From Nonomuraea sp. NBC_00507 (GTDB taxonomy: Bacteria > Actinomycetota > Actinomycetes > Streptosporangiales > Streptosporangiaceae), in contig NZ_CP107853.1 of NCBI RefSeq assembly GCF_036013525.1, positions 9,858,001-9,922,000 of the forward strand: a stretch of DNA of 64,000 bases, given 5' to 3'. The notes under the pieces are model-generated. The model did not search any database and was not told where the DNA came from. It saw nothing but the letters and a program-made list of their open reading frames with translations. Positions 39,270 to 48,049 of this stretch are shown here, piece after piece (the stretch's first letter is position 1; the number at the start of each line of letters is the position of its first letter). The position numbers and the translations under genes are program-made.

Positions 39270-39485
39270 TCAGCTGGTACTGGCCCGCCTGAGCAGGGCC
39301 TTGATTGCTCGGTTGTCGTCGCGGGATAGGCTCTCGCGGTGGGCCTTGCGCAGTGCGTGCAGGCGCCGTGCGCACCGGGCCGTGTTCTTGCGGTCTTCCA
39401 GGACCAGCGCCTCTTTCAGGTGCGCGATGGCGTCCTTGAGTTCGTTGGCGATCTGCTCTTCGGAGCGGGGCGCGGGCACCCTCAC
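39270..39485 (-). CDS. Small charged helical protein (71 aa)
   Basis: The sequence MRVPAPRSEEQIANELKDAI then AHLKEALVLEDRKNTARCARRLHALRKAHRESLSRDDNRAIKALLRRA is highly charged and probably forms a coiled coil. No family is recognised. It may be a DNA-binding or element-control protein. Confidence 0.45.
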   Translation of the reverse strand: MRVPAPRSEEQIANELKDAIAHLKEALVLEDRKNTARCARRLHALRKAHRESLSRDDNRAIKALLRRASTS

Positions 39486-39587
39486 TGCGAACGCGTGCCG
39501 CCCAGTGGGCTCTGACGCACGTGGGCGGGGAGCAGCCAGCCGGCCTCCCGGCCCGGGCGCGAAGGCAGGTTCGCGCGTGGGCCCGCT

Positions 39588-39869
39588 TTGGTCGGTGAGA
39601 TCACGATCGAGGACGCCGATGGGCCGTGGCTCAGCGGTCGGTTCGTTGCCGGGCCTGCGTTCCCTGACTTGGAACCGCTGTTCCAGCAGGAGCTGGCGCT
39701 ACTCGACACCCTTGACGAGGACTATGAGCGGTGGGAAACGATCTATGGCAAGATCACGCGGGCGGTGCACCTGGTAGCGCCTCATGGGCAAGTGGCAGAG
39801 TTCCTGCTTCACGTTCAGGACGGTGAGGCGTGGTTCCGTTGGAGCGACGAACCGTTCGCCGAGGAGTAG
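39588..39869 (+). CDS. Hypothetical island cargo protein (93 aa), possibly N-terminally truncated
   Basis: The protein reads VGEITIEDADGPWLSGRFVA then GPAFPDLEPLFQQELALLDTLDEDYERWETIYGKITRAVHLVAPHGQVAEFLLHVQDGEAWFRWSDEPF. It resembles orderly alpha/beta cargo proteins. The only in-frame start is TTG at 39588 without a clear ribosome site. The frame is open upstream, so the N-terminus may be lost. It is followed 13 bases later by the next cargo gene. Confidence 0.55.
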   Translation: MVGEITIEDADGPWLSGRFVAGPAFPDLEPLFQQELALLDTLDEDYERWETIYGKITRAVHLVAPHGQVAEFLLHVQDGEAWFRWSDEPFAEE

Positions 39870-39882
39870 GAGCTGGTTGGCT

Positions 39883-40431
39883 GTGACCGATGCTGAGGCT
39901 GAGTCCAAGAAGCGTTTCCTTGTCCTGCATGACTATGGCATGGGCGGGGTGTGGTGGTGGGTCCATGCGAGGTCGGCCCGGGAGGTTTTGGAGACGTTCG
40001 CGGAAGTGGAGGTCATCGACAGTCCGCAGGCTGTTGACCAGGCTGAGGGATGGGATCTGGCCGAGGTCGATATCGACTCTCCCACGATGCCCGGGGGCTT
40101 GAATGACCTGCGGGCAAAGCGTGACGCTCAGCGTGCTCTGCCCGGCTTTGGCGCGTTCGCGGACAGGGCTGTTCTCCATCTGCGGCGCCGTTGGGATGGC
40201 GACGACGGCGTGGACCCGGCGACCTATCTGATGGAGATCGGATCTGATGGTCGCCGGCTCCGTCAGGTGGAACAGGCCGACGACGGCACCGCTATCAAGA
40301 GTGATCCGAACGATTGGCCCTTCAACCCGCCTGTTGTGGATCTCTTCGATCCTGAGCTGGTGGAGATGGAGATCAGCCAAGACGAGTTCGAGGAAGCGTG
40401 GCTGCGCGCGAAGAGGGAGCACGCTCGGTAG
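39883..40431 (+). CDS. Hypothetical island cargo protein (182 aa)
   Basis: From GTG 39883 (GGAG upstream) the protein has KKRFLVLHDYGMGGVWWWVHARSAREVLETFAEVEVIDSPQAVDQAEGWDLAEVDIDSPTMPGGLNDLRAKRD, then DDGVDPATYLMEIGSDGRRLRQVEQADDGTAIKSDPNDWPFNPPVVDLFDPELVEMEISQDEFEEAW. The second half resembles short C-terminal domains seen in immunity-type or contact-system proteins, but no family is certain. Base composition is lower in G+C than the flanking regions. Confidence 0.6.
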   Translation: MTDAEAESKKRFLVLHDYGMGGVWWWVHARSAREVLETFAEVEVIDSPQAVDQAEGWDLAEVDIDSPTMPGGLNDLRAKRDAQRALPGFGAFADRAVLHLRRRWDGDDGVDPATYLMEIGSDGRRLRQVEQADDGTAIKSDPNDWPFNPPVVDLFDPELVEMEISQDEFEEAWLRAKREHAR

Positions 40432-40500
40432 TCGCGACGCCCCTGCCGCCTTTTGATCATTAGATGATGCGGCCAGCATCCCGGCAGACTGTGCGTTCGG

Positions 40501-42200
40501 TCACGACGCCTGTCCGTCGAGTCGATTGAGTAGGCCATTGAAGATCTGTTCGCGGGCGACTTGCCCCTTGGCCGCGGCGTCGTCGCGTTGACGTTCGAGG
40601 GTGGGCCGAAACTCGATGGTGGTGACGAAGAAGGTGCAGGACTCGCAGATGGACTCGAAGTGGCAGTCCATCTCGACGGGGCGGGCGCAGTAGCCGTTGC
40701 CGAGCATCCGGCGGTGCATCTCCCGGCGGAGCTTGGCCATCTCGCTGCCCTCGGCGTCGGCTGGTAGCTGGCGCGGGGCGTCGTAGAGGGCCTCGACCTT
40801 CTCGGTGACCGCGAAGTACTCGTCGGCGACGGTTCGATCGGCGATGCGGGCATAGACGCGGGTCATGGACAGAGATCGGTGCCCGAGTAGCGCGGCGATG
40901 GCCTCTAGCGACATGCCCCGGTTGATTGCCTGGGTGGCGAGCGTGTGCCGGAGTTGGTGCGGGGTGACTCGGCCCAGGCCGGCGCGGTCGGCGGCGTTGC
41001 GGACGGCGGCTTCGATGCGGGAGGCGTTGACGGGGCGGCCGTGGTCGGTGAACAGCAGGTTCGAGCGCAATCCTTCGGGCCGTTGCTGCAGCCAGTCGTC
41101 CAGCAGCGCTTTGAGCTGGGGATGCAGGGGAACGTAGCGGTCGGTGTGCATCTTGCCCACCGGAACCCGCAGCCAGTAGGCGGAGCCGATCTGGACGACG
41201 GCGTCGATGGTGAGGCCGAGCATCTCGCTGCGCCGCATCCCGGTGCGGGCCAGGATCTCGATCGCCAGCCGCGCGAATGGGTCGGGGTCTTGCCTGGCGG
41301 CGGCCAGCAGCTTGGCGGCTGCGGCGTCGTCGAGGAACCGCGGGAGTGGCTCATCGGCGATGGGCATGTCGCTGTCGAAGACCAGCTGTCGAGCAGGGCG
41401 ATCGTCGGCATCCCACTCATCCAGGCGCCGCAGGAAGGTCCGCAGCGTGCCCAGCCGATCGCGGACCGTGTGCCGGTGCAGCGGACCGCCGCGTGCGGCC
41501 GGTCGTTCCAGCAGCCAGCCCTTGTAGCGTTCGATGTGTCGACGCTGCAGCTCGGCCACGCAGCTCACCGTTGGGTCCTCGGCCGTGATGAGCAATGCGA
41601 ACTCGCGCAGAGTCAGTTCGGCGTTCTTCACGGTGCTCGATCGCAGGGTTCCGCTGATCTGCTCCAGGTAGTGGTGCATCGTCGCTGCCATCGTGGCCGG
41701 GACGGTCGACCACTGCCGCGCCCGGACATTGCCACGGTTGGGCGAGCGGCGACGTGGCAGGTCGTTGGTAAGCCCGCAGTGGAAGAGTGTGGCCTCCAGG
41801 TTGAACAACGACGTCGACAGCGCCTTCACCCCGCGGTTGGGGATGCGGCGTGCGGCTTCCAGCAACAGCCGCCGTCCTTCGTCCCAGTCGGCTTGCCGGA
41901 GCTGATCGGCTGGCTTGCCGGCCAGGGCCACCAGGTGGGCGAGCAGATTGAACTGGGTCATCGCCAGCGGCTCGCGAAAGCCGAGAAGGCGAGCGGTTTC
42001 CATGAACCGCAGGTGCAGCTCGGGGTCGGTGCGGGCCAGTACGGTGCCCAGCCGTGGCCGCCGGGCCACCAGGTAGTCCGCTCCGGGCCGCAGGTGCCCG
42101 GTGACGGCCAGCCAGCTGACGAACCGGTGGCTCTCGTGATGAAGGGCCAGCTGTCGCTCCAGCGGCAGGCAGCGGAACGCCTCCAGGTCGGGTGAGAGGG
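40501..42200 (-). CDS. Large tyrosine recombinase/integrase, N-terminus replaced
   Basis: About 560 residues of a large phage-integrase-family recombinase are readable. The N-terminal part (SLSPDLEAFRCLPLERQLALHHESHRF...) is followed by a SAM-like domain (MHHYLEQISGTLRSSTVKNAELTLREFALLITAEDP) and the catalytic domain. Catalytic residues are intact: Arg in LARTGMRRSEML, His and Arg in TPHQLRHTLAT, His in LLGHRSLSMT and Tyr in RVYARI. A Cys-rich tail (CHFESICESC) follows. The true start is lost; upstream the frame runs into the glycosyltransferase debris. It may still be active if translated from an internal start. Confidence 0.8.
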
Positions 42201-42611
42201 ATAGGCGTGCCCGACGAGGAGCAGGTCGTAGCGCGCCGCCTTGAGCTCCTTGAGAGCGACGGAGCCCGGGGCGGTGTCCTCCAGCCGGGTCGGCCGCAGG
42301 TCCCACGCCTCGTTCAGGTCGGAGCGCCAGCCGGGGCCCAGGAGGTGGACGTTCGAGCCCGCGCGGCGCGCGCCCAAAGCCAGCGCCCACAGCCAGCGTT
42401 CGATCCCTCCGTAGCCCTGTGGCCGAACCGCGACTTCGCCGCGGCCTCGGCCTCGCCGGCAGCCATCGGCCATCTGCTCAAGGTGTGCTCGCCAGAGGAA
42501 CTGTTCCAGGGCATCCGCGCAGGCTCGGCTACAGCACGTCCGGCGAGCTGACGCACCGTGAGCGCGTGCACCGCCAAGGTCATCGGCGACGAGGATCCGG
42601 TACGCGGTCAT
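42196..42611 (-). pseudogene. Disrupted glycosyltransferase gene, 5' part
   Basis: ATG 42611 begins MTAYRILVADD, the typical start of actinomycete GT4-like glycosyltransferases. After about 160 bases of unrelated sequence (42424-42585) the homology resumes at RPQGYGGIERWLWALALGAR and runs RAGSNVHLLGPGWRSDLNEAWDLRPTRLEDTAPGSVALKELKAARYDLLLVGHAYPSHP. It is then cut by the recombinase gene at about 42200. It lies 42 bases after the GH63 gene stop in the same direction, so it was once the last gene of operon A. Confidence 0.65.
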
Positions 42612-42653
42612 CGCCGCGGTCTGGTCCGCCCGCGTTCCGCCGTCCAGCGCCGG

Positions 42654-44189
42654 TCAGCCCTCCTGGGCGAGGTCCAGGAAGAGGGCGGCCGACCAGCCGA
42701 AGGCGGTCGTCGCGCGGCCCGCGCGGCGGCCGGTCAGCGGGTTCCAGTACTCGTGGAGACCGCCACCGTCGCGGACCATGGCCAGCGTGCGCTCGCGTAA
42801 TTCGGCGGCCGTACCCTGATGCCCCGAGCGGCGCAGGCCGTCGATGAGCAGGTAGTTGACGTTCAGCCAGACCGGTCCGCGCCACATGGCCTCGGGGTCG
42901 AATCTCGGGTCGTCGAAGGCGACGGTCGGCACCGGGTGCTCGGCCCAGAAACTGGGCGAGCGTAGGTCGGCGACGAGCCGGTCCGCGATCCCGGCGGGGA
43001 GCCTCCCGGTGAAGAGCGGCATCAACTCCAGCGGGGTGCGCACGCCCGCCTCGCGCCCGCCGACCACGGTGACGAACCTCGTGCCGTTCCACCGGCGCGC
43101 GATCACGCGGTCCACCAGCGCCTGCGCCCTGGCCCGCCACGGTGCGGCATCCTTGCCGAGCGCCTGCGCGATATCGCCCAGGCGGTCGTACTGGAGAGCG
43201 AGGTAGGCATTCAGGTCGGGCGGCTCGGCGCGGGGGCCGGCGTCCCAGATGGGGCTGTCGTCCAGGCCGGACGAGTACGGGTGCAGGTACTCGGCCAGGC
43301 CGTCGCCGTCCGGGTCGGAGTGACTGAACCACCACTCCTGGGAGCGGGCCAGCGGCTCGTAGACCTCGGCGAGAAAGTCGGGGTCGGGGTTCGCCTCGTG
43401 GATCTTCCACACCGCCCAGGCGATAAGCGGCGGCTTGGTGACGGGGACGACGTCCCCGATCGGCTCGCCGCCCACGTGGGCGGCCAACCTGACCAGGTCG
43501 GAGCGGGGCAGGTCGGTGGTCTCGGCCAGCACGCCGTGGTCGTGGACCACATCGGGGATCAGGCCGTCGGGGCGCTGGTTGTCGAGCAGGATGCGGATCT
43601 GCTCCCTGGCCAGGGCGGGGTCGGTGTGCCGGAGCGCGATGGCGTGGAAGTAGGAGTCCCAGTTCCACAGGCCGACGTAGCCGTTCTTGGAGGGGACGAG
43701 TGCCTCTCGGTCCTGGATCCGCACCAGGTTCACCGCCAGCGTCCACCACGCGTCCTCCGCTCGTTCGCGCAGGTCCGCAGGCACGGCGGGCATGCGGGCG
43801 AACCAGTCGCGCCACCGTGCGGCGGCCGCGCCCAGCACCGCCGCCGCGTCGTGCGGCTCGCGATCCGGGCCCACGAGGGTGACGCAACCGTCGATGTCGG
43901 CCTCGCCGCCGTCCCACACGGCCCGCGCGCCCGCACCGGTCAGGACGAGCGTGTCCGGTCCCGCGAAGGCCATGGCCACGCCGGCCGCGAACTCCACGCG
44001 GTCCGGCAGCACCCGCAGCACCGGCAGCTCGCCGCTCCCCGAAAGGATCCGCAGGCCGGTGAGCACCGTCGCGTCGGCGAGCCTGGTCTCGTACAGCGCT
44101 CTGGCGATCCAGAGCGAGCCGTCGTCCGCCGCCATCACCAGCAGCCGCGAGCCGCGGTCGGTGAACGGGCGTTCGCGCAGGTCCGGCAT
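42654..44189 (-). CDS. GH63/trehalase-like glycoside hydrolase ((alpha/alpha)6 barrel, MGH1-type)
   Basis: The 511-residue enzyme has the MGH1-type motifs NGYVGLWNWDSYFHAIAL near residue 180 and EAMWRGPVWLNVNYLLIDG near residue 440, with SGLDDSPIWD in the middle. These are shared with mannosylglycerate/glucosylglycerate hydrolases and GH63/GH37-like enzymes. ATG 44189 overlaps the permease stop (TGATG). It is the last intact gene of operon A, so it should act on the imported glycoside inside the cell. The N-terminal domain (about 120 residues) is a beta sandwich. Confidence 0.85.
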   Translation of the reverse strand: MPDLRERPFTDRGSRLLVMAADDGSLWIARALYETRLADATVLTGLRILSGSGELPVLRVLPDRVEFAAGVAMAFAGPDTLVLTGAGARAVWDGGEADIDGCVTLVGPDREPHDAAAVLGAAAARWRDWFARMPAVPADLRERAEDAWWTLAVNLVRIQDREALVPSKNGYVGLWNWDSYFHAIALRHTDPALAREQIRILLDNQRPDGLIPDVVHDHGVLAETTDLPRSDLVRLAAHVGGEPIGDVVPVTKPPLIAWAVWKIHEANPDPDFLAEVYEPLARSQEWWFSHSDPDGDGLAEYLHPYSSGLDDSPIWDAGPRAEPPDLNAYLALQYDRLGDIAQALGKDAAPWRARAQALVDRVIARRWNGTRFVTVVGGREAGVRTPLELMPLFTGRLPAGIADRLVADLRSPSFWAEHPVPTVAFDDPRFDPEAMWRGPVWLNVNYLLIDGLRRSGHQGTAAELRERTLAMVRDGGGLHEYWNPLTGRRAGRATTAFGWSAALFLDLAQEG

Positions 44190-45010
44190 CAGCGACCTCC
44201 CAGGCCGGAAGCGGCCATCGAGTTGATGATCTTCCGCTGGCCAATGAGGAAGGCGATGAGCGTCGGCACGACGGCGATCGCGGAGGCGGCCAGGATGAGC
44301 CCGTAGTCCACGGCCGTGTGCTGGCCGGAGAACTGGCTGAGCAGCAGCGGCACCGTGGCCAGCTCGGGCGAGTTCAGGAAGATCAGGGGGAAGAAGAAGG
44401 CGTTCCAGGACGCCAGGAAGGCGATGATGCCGAGCGCGCCGAGGCCGGGGCGGATGTTCGGCAGCACGATGTTCCAGAAGCAGCGCCAGCGGCCCGCCCC
44501 GTCGATCCTGGCGGCCTCCTCCAGTTCCACGGGCACGGCCCTGATGAACTGGCGCAGCAGGAACACCGCGAACGGGTTCGCGATGCTCGGCACGATGAGC
44601 GACAGGTGCGAGTCGATCCAGCCGAACGTGGCCAGCATCAGGTAGAGCGGCACGACCGTCACCTGCGCGGGCACCATTTGGGTGGCCAGGAACACCAGGA
44701 ACAGCACGCCGGAGCCGCGGAACCTGATCCGGGCGAAGGCGTAGGCGGCCATGGCCGAGGTCAGCAGCGTGAGTGTGACGTTCAGCGCGGCGATGTAGAA
44801 GCTGTTCCAGTACGCGGCGCCGAACGGCATCGCGCCGAGCGCGTCGGGGTAGTTCTCCCAGCGCCACGGGTCGGGCAGCCAGTCGAGCGGGTTGTTCAGC
44901 ATCTGCCGCACGCCCTTGAACGACGTCAGCAGCATCCAGACGAACGGGAACAGCATCGCCAGCCCACCGAGGGTGAGCGCGGCGTGCAGGGCTACCTGCC
45001 TGGGTCGCAT
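44189..45010 (-). CDS. Sugar ABC transporter permease (MalG type)
   Basis: The 273-residue permease has six hydrophobic spans and the MalG-type EAA loop EEAARIDGAGRWRCFWNIVLPNIRPGLGALGI. N-terminal ALTLGGLAMLFPFVWMLLTSFK is typical. It overlaps the GH gene start and is second in the permease pair of operon A. Confidence 0.94.
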   Translation of the reverse strand: MRPRQVALHAALTLGGLAMLFPFVWMLLTSFKGVRQMLNNPLDWLPDPWRWENYPDALGAMPFGAAYWNSFYIAALNVTLTLLTSAMAAYAFARIRFRGSGVLFLVFLATQMVPAQVTVVPLYLMLATFGWIDSHLSLIVPSIANPFAVFLLRQFIRAVPVELEEAARIDGAGRWRCFWNIVLPNIRPGLGALGIIAFLASWNAFFFPLIFLNSPELATVPLLLSQFSGQHTAVDYGLILAASAIAVVPTLIAFLIGQRKIINSMAASGLGGR

Positions 45011-45020
45011 CCTGGCCCCC

Positions 45021-45947
45021 TCACGAGTCGTAGTGGACGAGGCGCTTTTGCGCCGCGAACTGGACGAGCGTCACGAGCAGCGTCAGGACCAGGAGGATCA
45101 GCGCGGCGGCGCTGCTCATGCCGAACTGGAAGTCCTTGAAGCCCAGCTCGTAGACCTGGTAGACGATCGTCTTCGCGCCCTCGTTGTCCTCGGGGTCCAC
45201 CAGCACGTAGATCTGGTCGAAGGCCTGGAACGAGCTGATCACCGCGACGACAGTGGAGAAGAAGATCGTCGGCGAGAGCAGCGGCAGCGTGATCGAGCGG
45301 AAGATCCGCAGGCTGTCCGCGCCGTCCATGCGGGCGGCCTCGACGATCTGCAGCGGGATCGTCTGGAGCCCGGCCAGGAAGATCACCACGTTGAGGCCGA
45401 GCGACGACCAGATCGTCACGACGGCGATGGCCACGATCACCCAGCCGGGGTCGCCGAGCCAGTCAGGCGCGCTGATGCCGAACCAGCGCTCCAGCGACGC
45501 GTTCAGCACGCCGTAGTCGTTGCCGGCCAGGATGATCTGCCACATCAGCGCGACGGCCACCGAGCTGGTGACCACTGGGAGGAAGTACAGCACCCGGTAG
45601 AAGCCGCCGCCCTTGACGTTGTTCAGCGCGACCGCGATGAGCAGCGCGAGGCCGAGCCCGAAGGGCACGGTCAGCAGCGCCAGCTTGACCGTGTTCCACA
45701 CGGCCAGCCCGAACTCCGGATCGGAGAGCTGGGCGGCGAAGTTGTCGAAGCCGGCCCATTCCTTCTGCCCGAGCCCGTCCCAGCGCATGAACGCCAGCAC
45801 AACGGCGAAGCCGAGCGGGAAGGCGAGGAACACCAGCAGTGCGGCGACCTGCGGCGCGAGGAAGAACGCGGCCCACCAGCCGTCGCGGTTGCGCACGGGC
45901 CGCGCCTGGTGGACCGCGCGGGGCCGGGCCCGGGTGAGGACGGTCAC
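45021..45947 (-). CDS. Sugar ABC transporter permease (MalF type)
   Basis: The 308-residue permease has the EAA loop VEAARMDGADSLRIFRSITLPLLSPTIFF and six spans. GTG 45947 is used (VTVLTRARPRA); it lies 2 bases after the binding-protein stop. A longer reading from 46022 lies inside the binding-protein gene. It pairs with the MalG-type subunit. Confidence 0.93.
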   Translation of the reverse strand: MTVLTRARPRAVHQARPVRNRDGWWAAFFLAPQVAALLVFLAFPLGFAVVLAFMRWDGLGQKEWAGFDNFAAQLSDPEFGLAVWNTVKLALLTVPFGLGLALLIAVALNNVKGGGFYRVLYFLPVVTSSVAVALMWQIILAGNDYGVLNASLERWFGISAPDWLGDPGWVIVAIAVVTIWSSLGLNVVIFLAGLQTIPLQIVEAARMDGADSLRIFRSITLPLLSPTIFFSTVVAVISSFQAFDQIYVLVDPEDNEGAKTIVYQVYELGFKDFQFGMSSAAALILLVLTLLVTLVQFAAQKRLVHYDS

Positions 45948-45949
45948 GG

Positions 45950-47230
45950 CTAGCCCAGCTTGCCGTCGACGAGCTTCTGGAGCTGCGTCATGCCCTCGTC
46001 GAAGCCGACCTTGCCGGTCCACACCTTCATCAGATGCTCGTTGATGTCGGCAGTGAGGCCGGGCACGGCGACCTCCTCGGGGTAATTCGCGAAGCCGGTG
46101 TCGCGTACGTCAAGGAAGGTCTGGGCGTGGGCGGGGTAGCCGCCGGCGAGGACGATCTGCTCAGCGCCCTTCACTGACGGCACGGCACCGCCGTCCTTGA
46201 GCCTGATGAGCTGGCCCTCCTTGCTGACGAACTCGGTGAGGAAGGTGAACGCCTGCTCGGGCAGCTTGGTGTCCTTGTTGAGCGCCAGGTAGGAGGCGGC
46301 CACCGCGCCGGGCATGGGTCGGCCGGTCTGCGAGGGGAACGGCACGATGTCGTAGTCGCCCAGCTCGCCGCCCTTCTTCAGGGAGTCGATCACCCACCGG
46401 CCTCCGGCGTAGAAGCCGGCCTTGTGCTTGAGGAACTGCGTGCTCGGACCGTTGCTGTCGGGCAGCAAGTCGGCGCTGAGGAAGGTCTTGTCCTGGTAGC
46501 CCTTGGTCAGAGCCTGCAGGGCCGCGCGCGCCTTGGGGTCGGTGGTGGCGACGAACTTGCCGCCGTCCCAGACCTTCCCACCGAAGCCGTTGATCATGGA
46601 GTACGTGGAGCCGTACCAGTTCCAGAAGATCGACCCGGCCTTGCCCGCGGCCTTGAGCTTGGCGTTCATGTCGAGGTACGTGGCCATGGTCCACCGTCCG
46701 GCCTCATTGAGCGCGGCAGGGTCCTCGGTGATCCCGGCGTCCTTGAGCGCCTTCTTGTCGAACCAGAGCACCTCGGGGTTGGTGTCGTTGGGGACGCCGT
46801 AGATCTGGCCGTCCTTCTTGGCGCCGCCGTAGATGCCCTCGAAGAAGTCCTCGGGCTTGCTCTTGGAGGAGGGACCGGCCAGCTTGTCGTTGAGCGGGGT
46901 CAGCACCCCGGCGGAGACGAACTTGCCGATGTTGTCGTCGCCCACGAAGAACACGTCGGGGGCGGTCTTGCTGGTGAGCTGGGCGAGCAGTTTGGGGTGG
47001 TAGTCCTCGTACTTGGCGACCGGCTCCAGCTTGAGCTTGATGTCGGGGTGGCGCTGCTCGAAGTCCTCGGTGAACTTCTCGTAGAGCTTGATGTCCTCGG
47101 CCGATCCCCAGGTGGACCAGCGGATGGTGACCGGGCCGGATCCGCTGCTCACTCCTGGGGCCTTCCCGCTGCCGCTGCACGCGGTCGTCGCGACGGCGAG
47201 GATGCCCAGGACTGCCAGGGCACGGTTCAT
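45950..47230 (-). CDS. Sugar ABC transporter substrate-binding lipoprotein (family 1)
   Basis: The 426-residue lipoprotein has a signal (RALAVLGILAVATTACSGSG, lipobox TTAC) and a family-1 sugar-binding fold (TIRWSTWGSAEDIKLYEKFTEDFEQRHPDIKLKLE, DVFFVGDDNIGKFVSAGVL, GVPNDTNPEVLWFDKKALKDAG). AAGGAG lies 7 bases before the ATG. It is 57 bases downstream of the SDR gene, the one larger gap in operon A. No ABC ATPase gene is present, so a shared MsiK-type ATPase is likely. Confidence 0.93.
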   Translation of the reverse strand: MNRALAVLGILAVATTACSGSGKAPGVSSGSGPVTIRWSTWGSAEDIKLYEKFTEDFEQRHPDIKLKLEPVAKYEDYHPKLLAQLTSKTAPDVFFVGDDNIGKFVSAGVLTPLNDKLAGPSSKSKPEDFFEGIYGGAKKDGQIYGVPNDTNPEVLWFDKKALKDAGITEDPAALNEAGRWTMATYLDMNAKLKAAGKAGSIFWNWYGSTYSMINGFGGKVWDGGKFVATTDPKARAALQALTKGYQDKTFLSADLLPDSNGPSTQFLKHKAGFYAGGRWVIDSLKKGGELGDYDIVPFPSQTGRPMPGAVAASYLALNKDTKLPEQAFTFLTEFVSKEGQLIRLKDGGAVPSVKGAEQIVLAGGYPAHAQTFLDVRDTGFANYPEEVAVPGLTADINEHLMKVWTGKVGFDEGMTQLQKLVDGKLG

Positions 47231-47287
47231 GGTCGGCTCCTTCGGGGGTTGCGTGGGGGGTGTGGGTGAGGCGGGTGGATCGGGGTG

Positions 47288-48049
47288 TCAGGCGAGCCCG
47301 CCGCCGTCGACGACGAGGGCGGACCCGGTGATGTAGCTGGCCGCGTCACTGGCCAGGAAGAGCACGGCCTGGGCGATCTCGTCCGGGGTGCCCGCGCGAC
47401 CCATCGGCCGGTCTGCCGCGTCGGACTGGAAGGCGGCCCAGTCCTCGCCTAGCTGGCGGGCCTCGTCGCGCAGCATGGGCGTGTCGGTGTCTCCAGGGTT
47501 GACGGAGTTGACCCGGATGCCGGCCTTGGCGTGGTCGATGGCGAGCGCGCGGGTCATGTTGACCACGGCGGCCTTGGAGGCGCAGTACGAGATGGCGTTG
47601 CCGCCGCCCTTGAGGCCCCATCCCGACCCCGTGTTCACGATCGAGCCGCCCTGGGTCATCGCCGGGATGGCGTGCTTGCACATCAGGAAGACCGAACGGA
47701 CGTTGACCGCCATGACGCGGTCCCACTCCTCGACGGCGAGGTCGAGCGCGGTGGTGCGGCGGATGATGCCCGCGTTGTTGAACAGGACGTGCAGGCCGCC
47801 GAAGGTCTCGACGGCGGCGCCGACGACGCGTCGGCAGTCTTCGGGGTCGGAAACGTCGGCCCGCACCGCCACGGCGGTCGCGTCTCCCGCCTCCGCGACG
47901 ATCTGCGCCACGGTGGCGTCCGCGCCGGCCGCATCGATGTCGGCGACCACCACCCGGGCGCCCTCTCTGGCGAAGAGCAGGGCGGTGGCCCGCCCGATGC
48001 CCGAGGCGCCGCCCGTGACGATCGCGACCTTGCCGTCGAGCGTCTTCAT
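47288..48049 (-). CDS. SDR-family NAD(P)-dependent oxidoreductase
   Basis: The 253-residue classical SDR has GxxxGxG in VAIVTGGASGIGRATALL, NNAG in VLFNNAGIIRR, catalytic Ser in IVNTGSGWG and YxxxK in SYCASKAAVVN. The nucleotide-specificity Asp in VVVADIDAAGAD indicates NAD. It overlaps the ATP-NAD-kinase-like stop (ATGA). It may oxidise a hydroxyl of the sugar or aglycone released by the GH enzymes. Confidence 0.92.
   Translation of the reverse strand: MKTLDGKVAIVTGGASGIGRATALLFAREGARVVVADIDAAGADATVAQIVAEAGDATAVAVRADVSDPEDCRRVVGAAVETFGGLHVLFNNAGIIRRTTALDLAVEEWDRVMAVNVRSVFLMCKHAIPAMTQGGSIVNTGSGWGLKGGGNAISYCASKAAVVNMTRALAIDHAKAGIRVNSVNPGDTDTPMLRDEARQLGEDWAAFQSDAADRPMGRAGTPDEIAQAVLFLASDAASYITGSALVVDGGGLA

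Larger units (their letters stand above)
36717..42585. mobile_element. Degenerate integrative island inserted after the tRNA gene
   Basis: The segment begins at the 3' end of the tRNA and contains an integrase remnant, small integrative-element-type genes, a frameshifted gene, cargo of unknown function and a large tyrosine recombinase. It ends in a disrupted glycosyltransferase gene before the GH63 gene. No direct repeat of the tRNA 3' end was found by eye on the right side, so this is a relic or composite of more than one insertion. The right boundary is approximate. Confidence 0.6.

Noticed and set aside
36699..42650. A direct repeat of the tRNA 3' end marking the right boundary of the island.
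   Set aside because: No repeat of GTTCAAGTCCCACCCGCC or a shorter clear copy was seen by eye on the right side, so no attR is claimed.
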